A stretch of 64,000 bases of DNA from Taibaiella lutea (GCF_008629695.1 NZ_VWSH01000004.1:496001-560000); one strand, 5' to 3'. Positions 35,875-44,353 are shown, counted from the first letter of the stretch. Notes: generated from the letters alone by a model not told the origin. Numbers and translations: made by a program.

Positions 35875-36822
35875 TTACTTTTTTCTTTGGCTATGTATGA
35901 ACAACGAGTGAATAGATTTATTTTCAAACGTGTTACGGATAGCAACGGCAAATAATTCCGCGGTGCTGCAAACTTCAATCTTACTGCTTTCCTGGCGCAA
36001 TGGAATTGTATCGCAAACAACCATGCTTTCCAAAACAGAATTCTCAATATTTGCATAAGCATTGCCACTCAATACCGGATGGGTACAAAATGCACGAACA
36101 CTTAAAGCACCCCTTTCTTTCAATATTGCTGCTGACTTGGACAATGTACCTGCAGTATCGCAAATATCATCAATCAATACAACGTTTCTGCCTGTAACAT
36201 CACCAATAACCGTCATGGATGCAATTTCATTTGCACGCTTTCTTTGCTTGTCGCAAATTACCATTTCAGCATTGAAATAACTGGCCACTTCACGCACACG
36301 ATTCGTGCTTCCTACGTCAGGGGACGCAAAGGTAAGGTTTTCTAAATTCAGTTTTTCAATATACGGAATAAAAATAGCCGAGCTATCCAGGTGATCCACC
36401 GGAATATCGAAGAAACCCTGAATCTGCGGCGCGTGTAAATCCATAGTCATCACGCGGTCTGCACCTGCAACGGTAAGCAAATTAGCTACCAGTTTTGATG
36501 CAATTGAAACACGTGGCTTGTCTTTTCTATCCTGACGTGCGAATCCGAAATAGGGGATTACAGCAGTGATGTAACCGGCAGAAGCACGCTTTGCAGCATC
36601 AATCATCATAAGCAGTTCCATCAGGTTGTCTGAAGGTGCAAACGTAGACTGGACAAGGAAAACATAATCTCCACGAATCGATTCCAGATAAACAGGCTGG
36701 AACTCGCCGTCACTGAATTTCTGGATTTTAATGTTGCCTAATTCTTTACCGAAAGATCTGGCAATCTGTGTAGCCAGGTATTCTGAATTAGTACCGGAAA
36801 AAATTTTAACCTCAGGTTGCAT
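35875..36822 (-). CDS. prs: Ribose-phosphate pyrophosphokinase
   Basis: Makes PRPP from ribose 5-phosphate and ATP for nucleotide, His and Trp synthesis. 315 residues, normal. The flexible-loop and ATP region FARQDRKDKPRVSIASKLVANLL near 97-119, metal site DLHAPQIQGFFDIPVDHL near 132-149, and PRPP-binding VVLIDDICDTAGTL near 217-230 are conserved. The -7 box TACCTTTG (36846-36853, minus) is followed by GCGCCCTTAA, shared with rplK. Confidence 0.96.
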   Translation of the reverse strand: MQPEVKIFSGTNSEYLATQIARSFGKELGNIKIQKFSDGEFQPVYLESIRGDYVFLVQSTFAPSDNLMELLMMIDAAKRASAGYITAVIPYFGFARQDRKDKPRVSIASKLVANLLTVAGADRVMTMDLHAPQIQGFFDIPVDHLDSSAIFIPYIEKLNLENLTFASPDVGSTNRVREVASYFNAEMVICDKQRKRANEIASMTVIGDVTGRNVVLIDDICDTAGTLSKSAAILKERGALSVRAFCTHPVLSGNAYANIENSVLESMVVCDTIPLRQESSKIEVCSTAELFAVAIRNTFENKSIHSLFIHSQRKK

Positions 36823-36836
36823 CTATGGATGGTTGA

Positions 36837-36853
36837 TTAAGGGCGCAAAGGTA
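36837..36853 (-). promoter_or_regulatory. Promoter of prs
   Basis: Minus strand TACCTTTGCGCCCTTAA: a -7 box plus initially transcribed bases. The same 17 bases occur before rplK at 40775-40791. Confidence 0.65.
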
Positions 36854-37009
36854 ATAATAATTATCTCAATAAGATTAGACTGTATTATTTTTTTGTTAGG
36901 GAAAATCCGGAGGCCCGAAATTTATTGATTTACATTATGAAATACAGTGCCGTTTGGCTAACTACTTTTATAGAAGGTTGAGTTTTCGAATTTGAGTTCT
37001 AATGTGGGG

Positions 37010-37044
37010 AAACCTGTGAGGTTTCAAAAACCTCACAGGTTTTA
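37010..37044. repeat. Hairpin repeat past lpxR-like gene
   Basis: AAACCTGTGAGGTTT with its inverse AAACCTCACAGGTTT, a 15-base perfect stem around a short loop. Probably the terminator of the LpxR-like gene or a dispersed palindromic repeat. Confidence 0.55.
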
Positions 37045-37090
37045 TAATGATCTGAACTTATTCTGCTATCAAATTTCAGCATCTTTTTTA

Positions 37091-38080
37091 TCAAAAAGCA
37101 ACCTGAACTGCCAGGCTGCCAACCCTTTGATGTTGTAAACCATCCTCCAGGCGAGACATGGTGGTTTGGGAAAAAGATAGACCAACCGGGCCAAAACTAA
37201 GAGAAAGACCATATTCAATGGAACGTGAAACATCATGATTTGCCTTTAAAGCATTGCTGTCTTTATAATAATCTGATTTACCTTCAAAAACACCACCCTG
37301 CAATACTGCATCATAAGCAATCCATTCAAGCATAGGTTTTGCAAAAAGATAAAACTGCAAATGATTTTTTTGCCCGAAAGGTTTTGCAAACCTGGAAATA
37401 AAATTATCGAAATAAGGAACCATCTTCCCCACTCTGATATAACTATATGCAGAAGCTCCATCCAGCATAGTACCTAACATTGCATTTCCGCCGCCTAATA
37501 TTTCAAGATAAGGAGCGCTCCAGATTGCATGTTCATAATTCAGGTTAATATTCAACAAAACGTCTGTAGGATAAGTTTTACCCCACCCTGAAGGTTTATC
37601 GGATGCAATAAAAGAATGAATAAACGTTTGCATTTGTTTTGTCAATGCACCTTTGCCCATGACACCTGAAACTATCTCGGATGAAATCTTGTATTTTTTA
37701 AGTGGATTGTAAGAATGCAGGCTATGCGTGAAATATAAAGCGCCTGAATATGGCCAATCTCTGACATCGGGCTGAGAAGTGCTGATATCAGAAGGAGTGT
37801 ACATATCTTGCGTCACACTTATGCCAAAGGTATTTATAGCTTCAGCCTCGGCTTTTGGCATCCATTTATCCAGGAAAAATCGGGAGGTATGATCTTTGGT
37901 ATAATAAAATTCAATGCCGGTTCCATTGGTATATCCTTTATCTGAAACATCTCCCAGCAATTTAAAAATATCATTATTGTCATACACCCTGAACATATGA
38001 TGATATACGCTGTCTTTTTGGGCTTTGGCAGCAAGTGCAAGACATAGTAATGCACATAAAATTTTAATGAAGCGGAGCAT
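37091..38080 (-). CDS. LpxR-family lipid A deacylase (DUF2219)
   Basis: 329 residues with a signal peptide (FIKILCALLCLALAAKA). Outer-membrane beta-barrel pattern throughout. The N-terminal DNNDIFKLLGDVSDKGYTNGTGIEFYY carries the Asn-Asp and Thr-Asn-Gly positions of the LpxR active site, and YFTHSLHSYNPLKKYKISSEIVSGVMGKG with the following Q-x-F-I-H-S resembles the catalytic-His region. LpxR removes the 3'-acyloxyacyl chain of lipid A with Ca2+. Activity here is inferred. Located directly downstream of the ribosomal cluster, behind a terminator. Confidence 0.85.
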   Translation of the reverse strand: MLRFIKILCALLCLALAAKAQKDSVYHHMFRVYDNNDIFKLLGDVSDKGYTNGTGIEFYYTKDHTSRFFLDKWMPKAEAEAINTFGISVTQDMYTPSDISTSQPDVRDWPYSGALYFTHSLHSYNPLKKYKISSEIVSGVMGKGALTKQMQTFIHSFIASDKPSGWGKTYPTDVLLNINLNYEHAIWSAPYLEILGGGNAMLGTMLDGASAYSYIRVGKMVPYFDNFISRFAKPFGQKNHLQFYLFAKPMLEWIAYDAVLQGGVFEGKSDYYKDSNALKANHDVSRSIEYGLSLSFGPVGLSFSQTTMSRLEDGLQHQRVGSLAVQVAF

Positions 38081-38214
38081 TTTGGTTTTGGCCTGTTAGA
38101 GATGTCAAAGGTAAAAACAGGAAAAGCAATCACTTCATTAATTCATTCATATTGAGATAGAAAGAATTTATTGCAATCATGCACATTAATATTGTAAAAG
38201 AAAATATCATCAAC

Positions 38215-38243
38215 AAAAAAGCCCTCCGTTTGGAGGGCTTTTC
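38215..38243 (-). terminator. Terminator of the rplKAJL cluster
   Basis: Hairpin AAAAGCCCTCC / GGAGGGCTTTTTT with a T run on the minus strand, 30 bases past the rplL stop. It ends the cluster before the LpxR-like gene; no rpoB follows. Confidence 0.88.
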
Positions 38244-38273
38244 AAAAATATAAACTAGAAGTCTGTGTTACAA

Positions 38274-38642
38274 TTAAGCAACTTCAACGTCAGCACCTGC
38301 TTCTTTCAATTTACCAGCGATATCGTCAGCTTCAGCTTTAGAGATTTTCTCTTTAACAGCTTTAGGAGCGCCATCAACTAATTCTTTAGCTTCTTTCAAA
38401 CCTAAACCTGTAAGATCTTTAACGATTTTTACAACGTTTAATTTAGAAGCACCTGCGCCTTTCAAGATAACGTCAAATTCAGTTTTTTCTGCTGCTGCTT
38501 CTGTGCTTGGACCTGCCATAACAACTGCTGCTGCTGCTGCTGGTTCGATACCATATTCAGCTTTAAGAACGTCAGCAAGTTCCTGAACTTCTTTAACTGT
38601 TAAGTTTACTAATGATTCGGCTAATGATTTTACGTCTGCCAT
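38274..38642 (-). CDS. rplL: 50S ribosomal protein L7/L12
   Basis: 122 residues, the ribosomal stalk protein that recruits translation factors. N-terminal dimerisation domain ([26 protein letters not shown]), Ala-rich hinge near 36-50, and the C-terminal domain ([69 protein letters not shown] in shorter form). Fourth gene of the cluster; a palindromic repeat lies between it and rplJ. Confidence 0.97.
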   Translation of the reverse strand: MADVKSLAESLVNLTVKEVQELADVLKAEYGIEPAAAAAVVMAGPSTEAAAEKTEFDVILKGAGASKLNVVKIVKDLTGLGLKEAKELVDGAPKAVKEKISKAEADDIAGKLKEAGADVEVA

Positions 38643-38770
38643 TTTTATAAGATTTTGAATTTTTTAAAATTAGTTTACTAAAAATATAATGAGCTTGGAA
38701 GCCAATTTAATTGTGGTGCCGGACAATCACCATTGTTTAATGTCCATTTTGAATTCTTTGTCCGTAGTGG

Positions 38771-38815
38771 TTTCGACAAGCTCAGCCACTGCGTCGGTCA
38801 TGGAGCTTGTCGAAA
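38771..38815. repeat. Inverted repeat inserted between rplJ and rplL
   Basis: Perfect 13-base arms TTTCGACAAGCTC (38771-38783) and GAGCTTGTCGAAA (38803-38815) with a 19-base spacer. The spacer and flanks are GC-richer than nearby DNA. Looks like a dispersed palindromic (REP-like) element. Confidence 0.65.
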
Positions 38816-38839
38816 TGACACACTCAATATTCTGACAAA

Positions 38840-39418
38840 TTATTCAGCAGCAGGAGCGTCAGCCTCTGGTGCTTCAGGAGCAGCTGTTGGAGCTTCCGGC
38901 GCAACTTCTTCAGTTGCAGCATCAGCACCACCTTTTGCTTCCTGGTTTTGCAAAGCAGCAATTACGCGACGGATTGGAGATTGCAATAGACCAATAACCT
39001 CACCGATAAGTTCGTTTTTGGTTTTGATGTTTTTAAGAGCAGTCAATTGATTATCTCCGAAGAAAACATCTTCACCGATCAACGCAGCTTTCAATGCCGG
39101 TTTTTCGCCTTTTGCTCCACGGAAATCACTCAATATTACAGCTGGTTCTTTTGGAGAATCAGAGAACATTAAAGCAGTTACACCATGAAGAGCGTCGTAG
39201 ATACCTGCATATTTCTCGTCGTTAAAGCTTTCTAATGCTTTTTTGATCATAGTGTTCTTAGCCACTTTCATCTCAACGCCTTTTTCGAAGCAGGTTCTGC
39301 GCAACTGACTGATTTGTTCTACAGTCAGAGACTCAGTATTTGTAACATAAAAATTACTGTACTGAGAAAATTTATTTTTTAAAAGCTCAATCGCTTCTGA
39401 TTTTTGAGCAGTGTTCAT
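38840..39418 (-). CDS. rplJ: 50S ribosomal protein L10
   Basis: Anchors L7/L12 dimers to the ribosome. Start at the ATG 39418 (MNTAQKSEAIELL); an earlier in-frame start at 39457 would add an atypical 13-residue leader. The core KSEAIELLKNKFSQYSNFYVTNTESLTVEQISQLRRTCFEKGVEMKVAKNTMIKKAL is canonical. The C-terminus carries an Ala/Glu/Pro-rich tail of about 30 residues (EVAPEAPTAAPEAPEADAPAAE), common in Bacteroidota. The L10-L12 gap is 197 bases and includes a palindromic repeat. Confidence 0.96.
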   Translation of the reverse strand: MNTAQKSEAIELLKNKFSQYSNFYVTNTESLTVEQISQLRRTCFEKGVEMKVAKNTMIKKALESFNDEKYAGIYDALHGVTALMFSDSPKEPAVILSDFRGAKGEKPALKAALIGEDVFFGDNQLTALKNIKTKNELIGEVIGLLQSPIRRVIAALQNQEAKGGADAATEEVAPEAPTAAPEAPEADAPAAE

Positions 39419-39521
39419 TGTTTGAAAATTTTGGACCCAAACGGGACGGTTATACAATTTCGATTAACAACAACCCTTATGCCGTGGTTTGTGTCTTCAC
39501 AAACCGCTTCACAAAAGTTTA

Positions 39522-40217
39522 TTAGTTCGCTACAGATTTAGTATCGATTGCTAAACCAGGACTCATAGTGGAAGCCATGCTCACACCTTTTACGTAGATA
39601 CCTTTAGCAGTGCTTGGTTTCATACGGATAAGTGTATTGATTAGCTCCTGAGCGTTTTCAGCGATTTTGTTTGGTTCGAAAGAAACACGACCGATGGAAG
39701 CATGAATAATACCGGCTTTATCAACTTTGAACGCAATTTTACCACCTTTTACATCATTAACCGCACCGGCAACATCATTAGTTACAGTACCGGTTTTAGG
39801 GTTTGGCATCAGGTTACGTGGTCCTAATACTTTACCTAATTTACCAATCTTAGGCATTACGGATGGTGTTGCAACGATAACGTCAACGCCAGTCCAGCCA
39901 CCTTCGATTTTTTGAATGAATTCATCCAGACCTACGAAATCAGCACCGGCAGCTTTTGCTTCAGCTTCTTTGTCAGGAGGACAAAGTACCAAAACAGATT
40001 TTGTTTTACCTGTACCGTGAGGAAGGGTTACTGTACCACGCAAAGCCTGATCAGCTTTTTTAGGATCGATACCCAAACGGATGTGAACATCTACTGAGCT
40101 ATCAAATTTTGTGGTATTTATTTCTTTTACTACCTGAGCAGCTTCTGCTAAAGTGTAAACTTTGTTTTTATCAAGTTTAGCTTCTACAGCTTTTCTTTTT
40201 TTATTTAAAGATGCCAT
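39522..40217 (-). CDS. rplA: 50S ribosomal protein L1
   Basis: 231 residues. Part of the L1 stalk at the E site; in E. coli it also represses its own operon translation. [54 protein letters not shown] and [42 protein letters not shown] are canonical L1 blocks. Lies 40 bases after rplK. Confidence 0.97.
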   Translation of the reverse strand: MASLNKKRKAVEAKLDKNKVYTLAEAAQVVKEINTTKFDSSVDVHIRLGIDPKKADQALRGTVTLPHGTGKTKSVLVLCPPDKEAEAKAAGADFVGLDEFIQKIEGGWTGVDVIVATPSVMPKIGKLGKVLGPRNLMPNPKTGTVTNDVAGAVNDVKGGKIAFKVDKAGIIHASIGRVSFEPNKIAENAQELINTLIRMKPSTAKGIYVKGVSMASTMSPGLAIDTKSVAN

Positions 40218-40257
40218 TGCAACAATAATTTAAATGAGGTGAAACAATAGGGAATTA

Positions 40258-40698
40258 TTAAGCCCAAGGAGCAGTTCCTTCAACAGTAAGACCCATGCTA
40301 CGAGCTGTACCGGCAACCATTTTCATAGCGCTTTCGGTAGTGAAGCAGTTAAGATCCGCCATTTTATCTTTAGCGATTTCTTCTACTTGTGCCCAGGTTA
40401 CTTTACCTACTTTGTTACGGTTTGGCTCTTTAGATCCGCTTTTAATTTTAGCAGCTTCCATCAACTGAACTGGTGCTGGAGGCGTTTTAATTACGAATTC
40501 AAAAGATTTGTCTGTGAAAACTGTGATCAAAACCGGCAATACTTTACCTGGTTTGTCTTGAGTACGAGCGTTGAATTGTTTACAGAATTCCATGATGTTT
40601 ACACCTTTGGAACCTAACGCTGGACCGATTGGCGGAGCCGGATTGGCTTGGCCACCTTTACATTGGAGCTTTACATAGCCCGAAATTTCTTTAGCCAT
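40258..40698 (-). CDS. rplK: 50S ribosomal protein L11
   Basis: 146 residues. Binds the GTPase centre of 23S rRNA and takes part in stringent signalling. [41 protein letters not shown], the Pro-rich linker and the C-terminal [18 protein letters not shown] are canonical. It is the first gene of the cluster here; nusG and secE, usual upstream partners, are absent. Confidence 0.97.
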   Translation of the reverse strand: MAKEISGYVKLQCKGGQANPAPPIGPALGSKGVNIMEFCKQFNARTQDKPGKVLPVLITVFTDKSFEFVIKTPPAPVQLMEAAKIKSGSKEPNRNKVGKVTWAQVEEIAKDKMADLNCFTTESAMKMVAGTARSMGLTVEGTAPWA

Positions 40699-40774
40699 TG
40701 CTTAAAATTTTTGGTATTAACGAGTTAAACTAAATCTCTCCCAAATCCTGATTTACAGAAAAGAGCATCTTTAA

Positions 40775-40791
40775 TTAAGGGCGCAAAGGTA
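40775..40791 (-). promoter_or_regulatory. Promoter of the rplKAJL cluster
   Basis: Minus strand TACCTTTGCGCCCTTAA, -7 box TACCTTTG at 40784-40791. Identical over 17 bases to the prs promoter. Confidence 0.65.
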
Positions 40792-40889
40792 GGAATTGTT
40801 TTTGAAAAAATAACATCCGATGAAAAAATATTTTATTTGAAGGATGTTGGAGGGGCATTTTTACCGATAAAGTCAATCTGTAGGGCAGA

Positions 40890-41170
40890 TTACAACTTAT
40901 CAGGATTCAAATTAGTATTAAAAACCCGGATGATATACACCGTCTTATCATCGAACCTGTAAGTAATGATAAAGGGAAAATCAGCCATCACTTTATATCG
41001 GATGTCATTGTGGAAATAGAAGCTGCCTGAGGTATGCGTAATATTTTATCAAAAGTTTGTTTGACAGCTTCTTCAAATCTTTTGCCTAATCCTGGTTGCT
41101 GCCTGTTATAATATTTTGCGCCTTCCTGCAAATCTTGTTCTGTAATTGGTGATACTCTAATTCTCAGCAT
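40890..41170 (-). pseudogene. ParE/RelE-family toxin with a frameshift
   Basis: The intact frame from ATG 41170 runs MLRIRVSPITEQDLQEGAKYY...ILRIPQAA and then reads through 14 wrong residues to a stop near 40988. In another frame the sequence continues SFYFHNDIRYKVMADFPFIITYRFDD...IIRVFNTNLNPDKL and ends at 40890-40892. Together these make a normal ParE toxin of about 94 residues. One missing base near 41030 explains it. Either a real knockout of the toxin or a sequencing error. The start overlaps the antitoxin stop. Confidence 0.8.
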
Positions 41171-41385
41171 GCGTCCCAATCTATCCTATGTTTTACCTCT
41201 TCCCAGTCCAGCATATAATTTGGGTCGTCTTTGGCTTTTTGCACTTCAATATCTACCAAATCCATTTGGTGCCGGGTAAGCGGATTACGTTCTGCTTTTT
41301 CAGTTGAATTTACAAAACCAAGGCTATTGACCAATTCCATAAAAAAAGCCAGTCTGTTTTCAGGTATATCTAATACTACTTGCAT
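41164..41385 (-). CDS. Antitoxin of a ParDE-like pair
   Basis: 73 residues, small and acidic at the C-terminus. VVLDIPENRLAFFMELVNSLGFV followed by HQMDLVDIEVQKAKDDPNYMLDWEEVKHRID is a known type of addiction-module antitoxin in Bacteroidota. Its stop overlaps the toxin start (ATGCTGA), which is typical for coupled toxin-antitoxin genes. It would neutralise the ParE-like toxin and repress the pair. Confidence 0.82.
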   Translation of the reverse strand: MQVVLDIPENRLAFFMELVNSLGFVNSTEKAERNPLTRHQMDLVDIEVQKAKDDPNYMLDWEEVKHRIDWDAC

Positions 41386-41529
41386 TTCTATTCATTTATT
41401 TGCTACGTCCAAAAATCACATGACAAATTTAATTAAAAATACCGAAAGGGTCTTTATTTGAGACTTTACTTAACTCTTTCTAAAAATATTTTTTGTTTCT
41501 TTACCTGATTATAAAAGTGATCTAATATT

Positions 41530-41847
41530 ATGTTCATCCTCCACGGTCAACGCAACGCACTTATCAAAAAACATAATGAATACCAACATCAGTGCGAAAA
41601 TTGTAAAGATTTCGATTTCACAGTAAAAGTTTATATGGATTATTACCACATTTTCTTTATCCCAATCTGCCCAATTGGAAATAAAAGTGTTTCGATAAAT
41701 TGCAGTTCTTGCAATAATCCTTTAAGGCTCTATTCTTTACAGAAAGAATACGAAGAAAAAAGCAGGGCTCCATTTTATCTATATGCTATCCCTTTAATTA
41801 TAGGAATACTAATAGGCTCAGCTTTTCTTTCTCATCTCCTTAGATAA
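41530..41847 (+). CDS. Small zinc-ribbon membrane protein
   Basis: 105 residues. Two Cys pairs (CENCKDF near 22-28 and CSSCNNP near 58-64) form a zinc ribbon, and a C-terminal helix YLYAIPLIIGILIGSAFLSHLL crosses the membrane. Similar to Bacteroidota zinc-ribbon domain proteins of unknown function. It lies 12 bases upstream of the next gene on the same strand. Confidence 0.75.
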   Translation: MFILHGQRNALIKKHNEYQHQCENCKDFDFTVKVYMDYYHIFFIPICPIGNKSVSINCSSCNNPLRLYSLQKEYEEKSRAPFYLYAIPLIIGILIGSAFLSHLLR

Positions 41848-41859
41848 TTAAAGATACTT

Positions 41860-42543
41860 ATGATATTCAGGAAAAGAAGTTTACGGATTTCATTGCCCGA
41901 ACCATGCCAGGAGCAATGGAAAGAAATGTCTCTTACAAAAAAAGGTAGGTTCTGTCACAATTGCCAAAAAGAAGTAATTGATTTTACAAACATGACAGAT
42001 ACTGAAATTTTTCGTTTTGCGAAGGAAAACAAATTCAATTTCTGTGGCAGTTTTCGCGAATCGCAGCTTGACAGGGATTTAGTATTGCCTACAAAACAAA
42101 GCGTATTCAGCTACAAGAAAATTGCTGCAAGTATTGTAGCATTATTAAGCTTTAAATTTTCATCAGGCCAATCACTTCAAAAACCGGACACTAAGATTGT
42201 TTCTACTTCCCAAAAAGATTTAAAGAATAATACACAAAATGATATTATTCCGACAGAATACATCATTTCTGGCAAAGTGTCTTTGTCTTTAAGTAATCCT
42301 GCAGAATTAGCTAATGTAATCATTAAAATAGGAAGCGAGGACCTAATTTATCATACTGACAAGAACGGCAACTACAGAATAACATTAAAAGAAAGCCAAA
42401 TCAGCACTTACACTATTATTTCCTTCTATCATCCATTGTTAAAAAGAGAAACCAGAACGATTCATAAAACAGGGTTTCCTGCTACTTTAGATATTTATTT
42501 AGATTTTGCAGAAAGGAGATTAGGAGGAGCGCCACAGTTTTAA
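41860..42543 (+). CDS. Bacteroidota zinc-finger-like protein with carboxypeptidase-regulatory-like domain
   Basis: 227 residues. The N-terminal 70 residues contain LPEPCQEQWKEMSLTKKGRFCHNCQKEVIDFTNMTDTEI, a cytosolic Cys motif common near TonB-linked genes in Bacteroidota. One membrane helix near 85-100 (YKKIAASIVALLSFKFSS) is followed by an outside domain (about 133-220) of the CarboxypepD_reg fold (SGKVSLSLSNPAELANVIIKIGSEDLIYHTDKNGNYRITL). A signalling or anchoring role is likely, unknown in detail. Probably co-transcribed with the zinc-ribbon gene. Confidence 0.72.
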   Translation: MIFRKRSLRISLPEPCQEQWKEMSLTKKGRFCHNCQKEVIDFTNMTDTEIFRFAKENKFNFCGSFRESQLDRDLVLPTKQSVFSYKKIAASIVALLSFKFSSGQSLQKPDTKIVSTSQKDLKNNTQNDIIPTEYIISGKVSLSLSNPAELANVIIKIGSEDLIYHTDKNGNYRITLKESQISTYTIISFYHPLLKRETRTIHKTGFPATLDIYLDFAERRLGGAPQF

Positions 42544-42571
42544 CTCAGGCTATACTTTTAACCTATTCCAG

Positions 42572-42907
42572 TCACAAATACTTGACTATCTCAGCAGAAT
42601 TAATGGCATGATGAGAAGATGAATATGCCACCTTTCTATTCTTTAAAATGATTATTTGCGGCGACTGGTGTGTTAGACCCAAAGTTTGTGCAATATAACC
42701 TGAAACAGAACGATATTGTAACAAATCAAGATAATGCAGATCTGCCTTTCCCTCCATTAAATGATATCCGTCTTTCAATCTCTCTTTTGCATGAGCGCTG
42801 ATACCACACGTCAGGCTATCTTTAAAAATCAATTGAGGTTTTATCTCTGAAGCTTCTATAATTTTATTGACATCTTCTTCTGAAGTTATTTGTTTCCAGT
42901 TTTGCAT
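42572..42907 (-). CDS. ytxJ: Bacilliredoxin-like protein YtxJ
   Basis: 111 residues of the YtxJ (DUF2847) family of monothiol thioredoxin-like proteins that reduce mixed disulphides with bacillithiol. The active Cys is in DSLTCGISAHAKERL at about residue 33-36, and LGLTHQSPQIIILKNRKVAYSSSHHAIN is the cis-Pro region and following strand. Implies that this organism uses bacillithiol, which is typical of many Bacteroidota. Confidence 0.88.
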   Translation of the reverse strand: MQNWKQITSEEDVNKIIEASEIKPQLIFKDSLTCGISAHAKERLKDGYHLMEGKADLHYLDLLQYRSVSGYIAQTLGLTHQSPQIIILKNRKVAYSSSHHAINSAEIVKYL

Positions 42908-42955
42908 ATTGCAATAATAGGAAACAATAGGAAAACTGCAATTCTATGTGACAAC

Positions 42956-43531
42956 TTATTTTCCTGTAACCTCCCCTACTCTTTCCTTCAAAAACGGCAA
43001 CACTTCCTCGCCAAACCATTTATTTTTCGCCTGCCAGATATTGTTGCGGGGAGACGGATGCGGCAAAGGCAGGTATTCAGGTAAATATTCTGCAAAGCAC
43101 CTCACTGTTTCAGTCAGCGTAGCCTTAACCCTATCTTTCAGATAATAGTTCTGGGCATATTGCCCGATGAGCAGCGTAAGCTCCTTTTCTTTCATCATTT
43201 TAAGCAAAGAGCTGTGCCATAACGGAGCACATTCTTTCCGGGGCGGCAAATCACCCGATTTTCCTTTACCTGGATAACAAAAACCCATTGGCATCAACGC
43301 AAAGATATTATCATTGTAAAAAGTAGCCTTATCCACCCCCAACCATGCTCTTAAATTGTCGCCGCTTTTGTCATTCCACGGAATACCCGTGTTATGAACG
43401 ATGCGTCCAGGTGCCTGACCAATAACCACAATCTTACTTCGGAGGCTTGCAACGATAACAGGGTTCACACCATATTCCAGATAAGGCAGGCATACTTTAC
43501 AATCTTTTATTTCTTCTAAAAGCTTATCCAT
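42956..43531 (-). CDS. Uracil-DNA glycosylase family protein
   Basis: 191 residues of the UDG fold. GQAPGRIVHNTGIPWNDKSGDNLRAW (motif 1 region) and LPHPSPRNN (motif 2 HPSP) are clear; LTLLIGQYAQNYYL is the strand before it. The first motif resembles family 4-like glycosylases, but the four Cys of an iron-sulphur cluster are absent. Likely removes uracil or other bases from DNA; substrate range is unknown. Cytoplasmic. Single gene. Confidence 0.85.
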   Translation of the reverse strand: MDKLLEEIKDCKVCLPYLEYGVNPVIVASLRSKIVVIGQAPGRIVHNTGIPWNDKSGDNLRAWLGVDKATFYNDNIFALMPMGFCYPGKGKSGDLPPRKECAPLWHSSLLKMMKEKELTLLIGQYAQNYYLKDRVKATLTETVRCFAEYLPEYLPLPHPSPRNNIWQAKNKWFGEEVLPFLKERVGEVTGK

Positions 43532-43642
43532 TCCGGTGTCTTAAAAATATCAAATATGCTCCAAATATAGATCATGTCTGTTTCTACAGATATACGAAAG
43601 TTAAAAATACTATTTATTGCAACCAAACCTATATTTGCAAAA

Positions 43643-44248
43643 ATGGATCAATTAATGTTTGACCGGTTTAAAAATAAATTTCCGCTCGATGATGATAAAT
43701 GGATGCAATACCTAAGCTATTTCAAACGTATGGATGTTGCAGCAAAAACCACTCTTTTAAGGGAAGGGGAAATTGCAAAAAAAATGTTTTTGGTTGAAAA
43801 GGGATGTTTACGTGCCTGGTTTAATAATGATGGCAAAGACCTTACGTTCCAGTTCTTTCTGGAAAACAGTACTGTAGCTTCTCTCGAAAGCTTCAGAAAA
43901 GAAATTCCGAGCCCTATAACCCTCGAAACTATTGAACCGAGCGTACTATGGTATGCCCATAAAAAAGATATTGAGAAAATCATTGCAGAGATAAGTGAAG
44001 TACCTACGTTAAGGGATAAATTCATCAATTCGATATTTGAACGGACGTTTGATTATATGAAGCATTTCTTTTCTTTTATAAAAGATACGCCGGAACAACG
44101 TTACCTTAACCTCATTGAAGAAAAACCGGAAATAATCAAACGTGTGCCACAGCATTATATCGCTTCGTTTTTAGGCATCAGTACGGTGCATCTGAGCCGT
44201 ATCAAAAGCAAACTTGCCAGAGAAAAACAGCCGTCACAAGGAAAATAA
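43643..44248 (+). CDS. Crp/Fnr-family transcriptional regulator
   Basis: 201 residues from the ATG at 43643; the longer in-frame start at 43574 would add 23 unusual residues and is followed by a TATATTTG -7 box at 43631-43638, so the shorter start is more likely and the mRNA nearly leaderless. N-terminal cyclic-nucleotide-binding-like barrel (LLREGEIAKKMFLVEKGCLRAWF) and C-terminal helix-turn-helix (VPQHYIASFLGISTVHLSRIKSKL). It lacks a cAMP-binding PRAA loop, so the ligand is unknown. It may control the downstream dehydrogenase. Confidence 0.88.
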   Translation: MDQLMFDRFKNKFPLDDDKWMQYLSYFKRMDVAAKTTLLREGEIAKKMFLVEKGCLRAWFNNDGKDLTFQFFLENSTVASLESFRKEIPSPITLETIEPSVLWYAHKKDIEKIIAEISEVPTLRDKFINSIFERTFDYMKHFFSFIKDTPEQRYLNLIEEKPEIIKRVPQHYIASFLGISTVHLSRIKSKLAREKQPSQGK

Positions 44249-44254
44249 GTCTGT

Positions 44255-44294
44255 AATAAAGAAACGATTGCATGAGGAGTCGTTTCTTTATTTT
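44255..44294 (+). terminator. Terminator after the Crp/Fnr gene
   Basis: Stem AATAAAGAAACGA / TCGTTTCTTTATT, 13 bases perfect, followed by T residues. Confidence 0.85.
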
Positions 44295-44307
44295 AATAAC
44301 AAATGTT

Positions 44308-44353
44308 ATTGCCCGCGGCAATGCTGCTATATAATTTTGCCTTATAAAATTAT
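44308..44353 (+). promoter_or_regulatory. Promoter with two dyads upstream of the dehydrogenase gene
   Basis: Dyad ATTGCCCGCGGCAAT at 44308-44322, -7 box TAATTTTG at 44332-44339, and a second dyad ATAATTTT...AAAATTAT at 44331-44353 overlapping the box. The start codon is at 44360. Confidence 0.5.

Noticed and set aside
41860-42543. Reading this gene as a TonB-dependent receptor fragment
   Set aside because: It has a CarboxypepD_reg-like domain but no plug or barrel, and its length and N-terminal Cys motif fit an intact stand-alone family.
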